A stretch of 57,009 nucleotides of DNA, from contig NZ_BCBA01000028.1 in assembly GCF_001320245.1 (NCBI RefSeq), positions 1 through 57,009 of the forward strand. The letters run 5' to 3'. Of the stretch, positions 51,510-57,009 are shown one piece after another. Under the pieces are notes generated by a model that saw only the letters and a list, made by a program, of their open reading frames with translations, was not told the origin of the DNA and did not search any database. Position 1 is the first letter of the stretch. Every line of letters begins with the position of its first letter. Origin of the DNA: Pseudomonas sp. NBRC 111124 (GTDB taxonomy: Bacteria > Pseudomonadota > Gammaproteobacteria > Pseudomonadales > Pseudomonadaceae). Position numbers and translations under genes: made by a program.

Positions 51510-51776
51510 TTAGACTTCAACAGCGCGTTCGAGGACTTCAACCAGTGCCCAGGACTTGGTCTTGGCCAGCGGACGGGTTTCACGGATGGAAACCTTGTCG
51601 CCGATTTTGCACTGGTTGGATTCGTCGTGCGCGTGCAGCTTAGTCGAACGCTTAACGTATTTACCGTAGATCGGGTGCTTTACGCGACGCTCGATCAGAA
51701 CGGTGATGGTCTTGTCCATTTTGTCGCTGACGACACGGCCAGTCAGCGTACGGACGGTTTTTTCAGCTTCAGCCAT
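51510..51776 (-). CDS. rpsQ: 30S ribosomal protein S17
   Basis: 88 aa. I start at ATG 51776 ([26 protein letters not shown]) rather than the codon two residues earlier. OB-fold with [21 protein letters not shown] and [20 protein letters not shown]. Last gene of the classical S10 operon. Confidence 0.97.
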   Translation of the reverse strand: MAEAEKTVRTLTGRVVSDKMDKTITVLIERRVKHPIYGKYVKRSTKLHAHDESNQCKIGDKVSIRETRPLAKTKSWALVEVLERAVEV

Positions 51777-51778
51777 GA

Positions 51779-51970
51779 TCACTTACCTGCCTGCTGGTTA
51801 AGCACAGTTTTCACGCGAGCGATGTCACGCTTAACTTGCGAGAGCAGGTGCGACTGCCCCAACTGGCCAGTTGCTTTCTGCATACGCAGATTGAACTGGT
51901 CGCGCAGCAAGCCGAGCAGTTGCTCATTCAGTTGCTGTGCAGATTTTTCACGAAGTTCATTCGCTTTCAT
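51779..51970 (-). CDS. rpmC: 50S ribosomal protein L29
   Basis: 63 aa starting at ATG 51970 ([18 protein letters not shown]), which overlaps the rplP stop as TGATG; a GTG one codon upstream is less likely. Two-helix protein near the exit tunnel, with [17 protein letters not shown] and [14 protein letters not shown]. Confidence 0.97.
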
Positions 51971-52383
51971 CACATCACCGTCCGCTTAACAAAGGAGGTG
52001 GCGAGAGGCAGCTTTGCAGCAGCCAGGGCGAAAGCTTCGCGCGCCAGCTCTTCAGAAACACCCTCGATCTCGTACAGGACTTTACCTGGCTGGATCTGGG
52101 CAACCCAGTATTCCACGGAGCCCTTACCTTTACCCATACGAACCTCGAGAGGCTTCTTGGAGATCGGCTTGTCCGGGAACACACGGATCCAGATCTTACC
52201 GCCACGCTTAACGTGACGGGTCAGCGCACGACGTGCGGACTCGATCTGGCGAGCGGTGAGGCGACCGCGAGCAACAGCTTTCAGGGCGAATTCGCCGAAG
52301 CTGACTTTGCTACCGCGCAGTGCCAGACCACGGTTGTGGCCAGTCATCTGCTTGCGGAATTTTGTACGCTTTGGTTGCAACAT
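51970..52383 (-). CDS. rplP: 50S ribosomal protein L16
   Basis: 137 aa; [36 protein letters not shown], then [36 protein letters not shown]. Near the peptidyl-transferase A-site. Its Arg in the second segment is the one hydroxylated by YcfD in E. coli. Confidence 0.98.
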
Positions 52384-52395
52384 TTGGCGTACCCC

Positions 52396-53082
52396 TTACT
52401 TAGCAGCTTTTTTACGAGGCGCTGGTGCTTGTGGTTTCAGTTCTTCTTGGCGACCACCAATAACTTCGCCTTTGAAGATCCAAACCTTCACACCGATCAC
52501 ACCGTAAGTGGTGTGAGCTTCGTAGGTGTTGTAGTCGATATCGGCACGCAGGGTGTGCAGAGGCACACGACCTTCGCGATACCACTCGGTACGAGCAATC
52601 TCAGCACCGCCGAGACGACCGCTCACCTGGATCTTGATGCCCTTGGCACCAATACGCATGGCGTTCTGTACGGCGCGCTTCATGGCGCGACGGAACATAA
52701 CGCGGCGTTCCAGCTGCTGAGCTACGCTCTGCGCAACCAGCATTGCGTCGAGTTCCGGCTTGCGGATCTCTTCGATGTTGATGTGCACAGGCACACCCAT
52801 CTGCTTGGTCAGGTCCTGACGCAGCTTCTCGACATCTTCACCTTTCTTCCCGATAACGATACCTGGACGAGCGGTGTGGATGGTGATGCGTGCAGTTTGA
52901 GCCGGACGATGAATATCGATACGGCTTACGGACGCGCTTTTTAGTTTGTCTTGGAGGTACTCACGCGTTTTCAGATCCTTCAACAGGTAATCTGCGTAAG
53001 TAGCACCGTCTGCGTACCAGACGGAGGTGTGCTCCTTGACGATTCCCAGGCGAATGCCAGTGGGATGTACTTTCTGACCCAT
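52396..53082 (-). CDS. rpsC: 30S ribosomal protein S3
   Basis: 228 aa from ATG 53082 ([25 protein letters not shown]). The KH domain has [20 protein letters not shown], and the C-terminal domain [44 protein letters not shown]. Lines the mRNA entry channel. Confidence 0.98.
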   Translation of the reverse strand: MGQKVHPTGIRLGIVKEHTSVWYADGATYADYLLKDLKTREYLQDKLKSASVSRIDIHRPAQTARITIHTARPGIVIGKKGEDVEKLRQDLTKQMGVPVHINIEEIRKPELDAMLVAQSVAQQLERRVMFRRAMKRAVQNAMRIGAKGIKIQVSGRLGGAEIARTEWYREGRVPLHTLRADIDYNTYEAHTTYGVIGVKVWIFKGEVIGGRQEELKPQAPAPRKKAAK

Positions 53083-53095
53083 CTGATCGACTCCG

Positions 53096-53428
53096 TTACT
53101 TGTCCGCAACCTTGACAGTGATATGGCAAGACCGCTTGACGATGCGATCAGCACGGCCTTTGGCACGTGGCATGATGCGCTTCAGCGAACGCCCTTCGTT
53201 GACGAAGACGGTGGAGACCTTCAGGTCATCAACGTCTGCGCCTTCGTTGTGTTCGGCGTTGGCTACGGCCGACTCGAGGACTTTCTTCATGATTTCAGCG
53301 GCTTTTTTGCTGCTGAAGGCCAACAGGTTGAGCGCTTCGCCCACCTTCTTCCCGCGGATCTGGTCGGCGACCAAGCGGGCTTTCTGGGCGGAGATGCGAG
53401 CGCCCGACAACTTAGCGGCTACTTCCAT
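53096..53428 (-). CDS. rplV: 50S ribosomal protein L22
   Basis: 110 aa; [35 protein letters not shown] and the tunnel loop near [22 protein letters not shown], the region altered in macrolide-resistant mutants; no change apparent. 13 bp before rpsC. Confidence 0.98.
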
Positions 53429-53439
53429 TTCCTTACCCC

Positions 53440-53715
53440 TTAACGCTTGGCTTTCTTGTCAGCCACGTGCCCGCGATAGGTGCGGGTACCGGCGAACTCG
53501 CCCAGTTTGTGGCCGACCATGTCTTCGTTCACGAGAACTGGGACATGCTGGCGACCGTTGTGAACCGCGATGGTCAGACCGACCATTTGTGGCAGGATCA
53601 TCGAACGACGCGACCAGGTTTTAACTGGCTTGCGATCGTTCTTCTCCACCGCCACTTCGACCTTCTTCAACAGGTGAAGATCGATAAAAGGACCTTTTTT
53701 CAGAGAACGTGGCAC
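53440..53715 (-). CDS. rpsS: 30S ribosomal protein S19
   Basis: 91 aa; [20 protein letters not shown]..., [31 protein letters not shown] and [22 protein letters not shown]. Head protein near the A-site finger. Confidence 0.98.
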
Positions 53716-53731
53716 TGTCGTATCCCTCTAG

Positions 53732-54556
53732 TTACTTGCGACGACGGACGATCATGTTGTCGGTACGCTTATTACCGCGGGTCTTCGCACCCTTGGTTGG
53801 GAAGCCCCATGGCGATACCGGATGACGACCACCGGAGGTACGACCTTCACCACCACCATGTGGGTGGTCAACCGGGTTCATGGCAACACCACGAACGGTT
53901 GGGCGAACGCCGCGCCAGCGTTTGGCACCAGCTTTACCCAGCGAACGCAGGCTGTGCTCGGAGTTCGAGACTTCGCCCAGGGTCGCACGGCACTCAGCCA
54001 GGACTTTACGCATTTCACCAGAGCGCAGACGCAGGGTCACATAGACACCTTCGCGAGCGATCAGCTGAGCCGAAGCACCAGCGGAACGTGCGATCTGAGC
54101 ACCTTTACCCGGCTTCAGTTCGATGCCGTGAATGGTGCTACCTACTGGAATGTTGCGCAGCTGCAGGGAGTTACCGGCCTTGATTGGGGCCAGGGCACCT
54201 GCGATCAGCTGGTCGCCAGCACTCACGCCTTTAGGGGCGATGATGTAGCGACGCTCACCGTCTGCGTAGCACAGCAGGGCGATGTGAGCAGTACGGTTTG
54301 GATCGTATTCGATACGCTCGACAGTGGCTGGAATGCCATCTTTGTCGTTGCGACGGAAGTCGACCAGACGGTAATGCTGCTTATGACCACCACCAACGTG
54401 ACGAGTGGTAATGCGGCCATTGTTGTTACGACCACCAGACTTCGATTTTTTCTCGATCAGCGGTGCGTGAGGAGCGCCTTTGTGCAGCTCCTTGTTGACC
54501 ACCTTGACCACGAAACGGCGGCCAGGGGAAGTCGGTTTGCATTTAACGATTGCCAT
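53732..54556 (-). CDS. rplB: 50S ribosomal protein L2
   Basis: 274 aa. Peptidyl-transferase-centre protein with [41 protein letters not shown] and the universally conserved [31 protein letters not shown] with the essential His. Confidence 0.98.
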
Positions 54557-54570
54557 GATGCACCCCTTCC

Positions 54571-54870
54571 TTACTCAGCACTGCTGCTGAAATCGAGATC
54601 TTGGCCTGGCTGAAGGGAGACGATCGCCTTCTTCCAGTCATTACGCTTGCCCAGACCACGTGCGGTACGCTTGGTTTTACCCAGAACGTTAACAGTCGAC
54701 ACGTTTTCAACTTTTACGTTGAACAGGCCTTCGACAGCTTTCTTGATTTCCAGCTTGGTTGCATCGGTAGCAACCTTGAATACGAACTGGCCTTTTTTCT
54801 CAGCCAGAACGGTAGCCTTCTCGGAAACGTGCGGGCCAAGGAGGACTTTGAATACGCGTTCCTGGTTCAT
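54571..54870 (-). CDS. rplW: 50S ribosomal protein L23
   Basis: 99 aa; [33 protein letters not shown]. Tunnel-exit protein, docking site for trigger factor and SRP. Starts within the rplD stop region (4-bp overlap). Confidence 0.98.
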
Positions 54871-55469
54871 CCCAGCAGCTCCTCGAATTTCTTCACGGCC
54901 GAGACGGTGATCAACACCTTCTCGTATGCGATCAGACTGACCGGGTCGGAACCTTGAACGTCACGTACATCGACGTGCGGCAGGTTGCGAGCAGCCAGGT
55001 ACAGGTTCTGATCAACAGCGTCGGAAACGATCAGTACATCGCTCAGACCCATGCCGTTCAGCTTGTTCAGCAGATCTTTGGTTTTCGGTGCTTCAACAGC
55101 GAAGTCCTGAACCACGACCAGACGGTCGCTACGCACCAGCTCAGCGAGGATGGAGCGCAGGGCTGCGCGATACATCTTCTTGTTGAGCTTCTGCGAGTGA
55201 TCTTGAGGACGAGCTGCGAAGGTTACACCACCGCCACGCCAGATCGGACCACGAGTGGTACCAGCACGAGCACGGCCAGTACCCTTCTGACGCCATGGGC
55301 GCTTACCGCCACCAGCCACGTCGGAACGGGTCTTTTGCTGCTTGGTGCCCTGACGGCCGCCGGCCATGTAGGCCACGACTGCTTGGTGTACCAGCGTCTC
55401 GTTGAATTCGCCACCGAAAGCCAGTTCGGAAACTTCGATCGCCTGAGCGTCATTTACATTAAGTTGCAT
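54867..55469 (-). CDS. rplD: 50S ribosomal protein L4
   Basis: 200 aa; [42 protein letters not shown]. The tunnel loop is [35 protein letters not shown]. In E. coli it autogenously represses the S10 operon through a long leader, but the leader here is too short for that structure. Confidence 0.98.
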   Translation of the reverse strand: MQLNVNDAQAIEVSELAFGGEFNETLVHQAVVAYMAGGRQGTKQQKTRSDVAGGGKRPWRQKGTGRARAGTTRGPIWRGGGVTFAARPQDHSQKLNKKMYRAALRSILAELVRSDRLVVVQDFAVEAPKTKDLLNKLNGMGLSDVLIVSDAVDQNLYLAARNLPHVDVRDVQGSDPVSLIAYEKVLITVSAVKKFEELLG

Positions 55470-55481
55470 GTCAGTATCCCC

Positions 55482-56117
55482 TTAACCGCGAGCCTTGACA
55501 GCTGGACGTACAACCACGTCGCCGCCAGTAGCGCCAGGAACGGCACCCTTGACGAGCAGCAGGTTGCGCTCAGCGTCTACGCGAACTACTTCCAGGGACT
55601 GAACAGTCACGCGCTCGGCGCCCATGTGACCGGACATTTTCTTGCCCTTGAACACACGACCAGGAGTCTGGCACTGGCCGATGGAACCTGGGACACGGTG
55701 CGACACGGAGTTACCGTGGGTGTTGTCCTGGCCACGGAAGTTCCAGCGCTTGATGGTACCGGCGAAGCCTTTACCTTTGGACTGACCAGTAACGTCAACC
55801 AGCTGGCCTGCAGTGAAGAGTTCAGCTTTGATCGAGTCGCCAGCCTGGAACTCGCCTTCTTCAAGACGGAACTCCCAGACACCGCGACCAGCGGCAACGT
55901 TGGCCTTGGCGAAGTGGCCTGCCTGAGCGGCAGTCACACGCGAAGCACGACGCTCGCCGACAGTGACTTGCACTGCACGGTAGCCATCGGTTTCTTCAGT
56001 TTTGAACTGGGTGACACGATTCGGCTCGATCTCAATGACCGTGACCGGAATGGAGACACCTTCTTCGGTGAAAATGCGGGTCATACCGCACTTGCGACCG
56101 ATTACACCAATAGTCAT
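55482..56117 (-). CDS. rplC: 50S ribosomal protein L3
   Basis: 211 aa from ATG 56117 ([29 protein letters not shown]); an open extension upstream is not family-like. The rRNA-reaching loop is [53 protein letters not shown], including the Gln that PrmB methylates in E. coli. Confidence 0.98.
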   Translation of the reverse strand: MTIGVIGRKCGMTRIFTEEGVSIPVTVIEIEPNRVTQFKTEETDGYRAVQVTVGERRASRVTAAQAGHFAKANVAAGRGVWEFRLEEGEFQAGDSIKAELFTAGQLVDVTGQSKGKGFAGTIKRWNFRGQDNTHGNSVSHRVPGSIGQCQTPGRVFKGKKMSGHMGAERVTVQSLEVVRVDAERNLLLVKGAVPGATGGDVVVRPAVKARG

Positions 56118-56197
56118 GTTGTAAACCTCATGAGTGTACGGGGCTTTCACCCGCTATGGCCGCCCATTTCAGAGCGTTACACGACTAGACCGAAGTC

Positions 56198-56509
56198 TTA
56201 GCCGAGGCTGATCTGTACTTCCACACCTGCCGCCAGATCAAGCTTCATCAGCGCATCAACGGTTTTATCCGTTGGCTGGACGATGTCCAGAACACGCTTA
56301 TGAGTGCGAATCTCGTACTGGTCACGCGCGTCTTTGTTGACGTGCGGGGAGACCAGAACGGTGAAACGCTCTTTGCGGGTAGGCAGTGGAATTGGACCAC
56401 GCACTTGTGCACCAGTACGTTTCGCGGTTTCCACGATTTCCTGGGTGGATTGGTCGATCAGGCGATGGTCGAAAGCCTTCAACCTGATACGGATTTGCTG
56501 ATTTTGCAT
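56198..56509 (-). CDS. rpsJ: 30S ribosomal protein S10 (NusE)
   Basis: 103 aa; [72 protein letters not shown]. Also acts as NusE, the NusB partner in antitermination. First gene of the S10 operon, ~54 nt after the predicted start point; 80 bp separate it from rplC. Confidence 0.98.
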
Positions 56510-56569
56510 TGGATTTCAGACTCCAGGCTGTTCCCAACGGACGCACTACGCCCGCTAAAAGGAGGCGTG

Positions 56570-56598
56570 ATTCTATAGACGCCCCAATTTAGTGTCAA
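56570..56598 (-). promoter_or_regulatory. Promoter of the S10 ribosomal operon
   Basis: Near-consensus sigma-70 promoter read leftward: TTGACA (56593-56598), 17-bp spacer, TAGAAT (56570-56575). It lies directly after the tuf terminator, so the S10 operon has its own initiation. Confidence 0.9.
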
Positions 56599-56604
56599 CC
56601 CAAT

Positions 56605-56636
56605 AAAAAAAACCCCCGCTGAGCGGGGGTCTTTTT
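56605..56636 (-). terminator. Terminator of tuf
   Basis: Leftward: AAAAAG ACCCCCGC-TCA-GCGGGGGT TTTTTTT, 16 bp after the tuf stop; an efficient-looking intrinsic terminator. Confidence 0.95.
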
Positions 56637-56651
56637 CAATCGGTCGAGTGA

Positions 56652-57009
56652 TTACTCGATGATTTTGGCTACGACGCCGGCGCCGACGGTACGACCGCCT
56701 TCACGGATAGCGAAGCGCAGACCGTCTTCCATTGCGATGGTCTTGATCAGGGTAACAGTCATCTGAATGTTGTCACCTGGCATTACCATTTCAACGCCTT
56801 CCGGCAGTTCGCAGTTACCGGTCACGTCAGTGGTACGGAAGTAGAACTGAGGACGGTAGCCTTTGAAGAACGGAGTGTGACGGCCGCCTTCTTCCTTCGA
56901 CAGGACGTAGACTTCTGCGGTGAACTTGGTGTGCGGCTTGACCGAACCTGGCTTGACCAGAACCTGGCCACGCTCAACGTCGTCACGCTTGGTACCACGC
57001 AGCAGAACG
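56652..57009 (-). CDS. tuf: Elongation factor Tu, C-terminal part
   Basis: Delivers aminoacyl-tRNA to the ribosome. Only the last ~119 codons are in the window; the gene continues past 57009. The visible part is domains [52 protein letters not shown]..., [19 protein letters not shown], ending [11 protein letters not shown]. It lies just upstream of the S10 operon, the standard str-S10 junction. A second tuf copy elsewhere is usual in pseudomonads. Confidence 0.97.

Overview
The window reads as chromosomal DNA of a Pseudomonas putida-group bacterium. It is GC-rich, REP-type palindromes sit in three gene gaps, and the gene order (rib/nusB/thiL/pgpA, selAB-selC-fdhE-fdoGHI, ssb-MFS-uvrA, ferritin-catalase, then the alpha, spc and S10 ribosomal operons up to tuf) is, from memory, that of P. 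putida. Nothing was searched; all assignments rest on reading the translated sequence.

Layout. 1-4.3 kb: the end of a TonB-dependent cobalamin receptor gene (btuB), the convergent periplasmic B12-binding protein (btuF), a small membrane protein, stand-alone GTP cyclohydrolase II (ribA), a REP pair and a periplasmic solute-binding protein. 4.3-10.3 kb: one leftward operon nrdR-ribD-ribE-ribBX-ribH-nusB-thiL-pgpA with several GTGA start/stop overlaps, covering riboflavin, thiamine pyrophosphate and phosphatidylglycerol synthesis. 10.3-12.4 kb: a lipoprotein, a protein methyltransferase and a thioredoxin-TPR chaperone. 12.9-16.0 kb: a zinc-limitation operon (His-rich periplasmic protein, ABC ATPase, FtsX-like permease, DUF3299 protein) behind a Zur-like palindrome. 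16.1-18.6 kb: ompW/oprG behind an ANR-like box, then a divergent MFS exporter/HxlR regulator pair with a perfect palindrome between them. 18.6-20.4 kb: two overlapping nucleotide-sugar SDR genes.

20.6-22.5 kb is the most unusual part. A lower-GC gene encodes an Fe(II)/2-oxoglutarate oxygenase of the clavaminate synthase/amino-acid hydroxylase type (His172, Glu174, His317, Arg331). A TSUP (TauE/SafE) membrane carrier follows 16 bp later, and the pair ends 4 bp from a convergent XRE regulator. It looks like an acquired two-gene 'hydroxylate and export' cassette of unknown substrate.

23.5-35.2 kb: an alanine/Na+ symporter, a type I asparaginase, and a nearly complete selenocysteine module: tRNA-Sec, SelB, SelA and their client, formate dehydrogenase-N/O (fdoGHI plus fdhE). 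The in-frame UGA of fdoG is followed by a canonical bacterial SECIS hairpin. 35.5-42.7 kb: ssb, a YajR-like MFS protein, uvrA, a bacterioferritin-family protein lacking the haem-binding Met, and catalase. 42.8-57.0 kb: rplQ-rpoA-rpsD-rpsK-rpsM, rpmJ through rplN, rpsQ through rpsJ, and the 3' end of tuf, all leftward. This block has a textbook sigma-70 promoter before rpsJ and two internal junctions (rpsN/rpsH and rpmJ/rpsM) where a terminator-like hairpin overlaps the -35 box of a new promoter.
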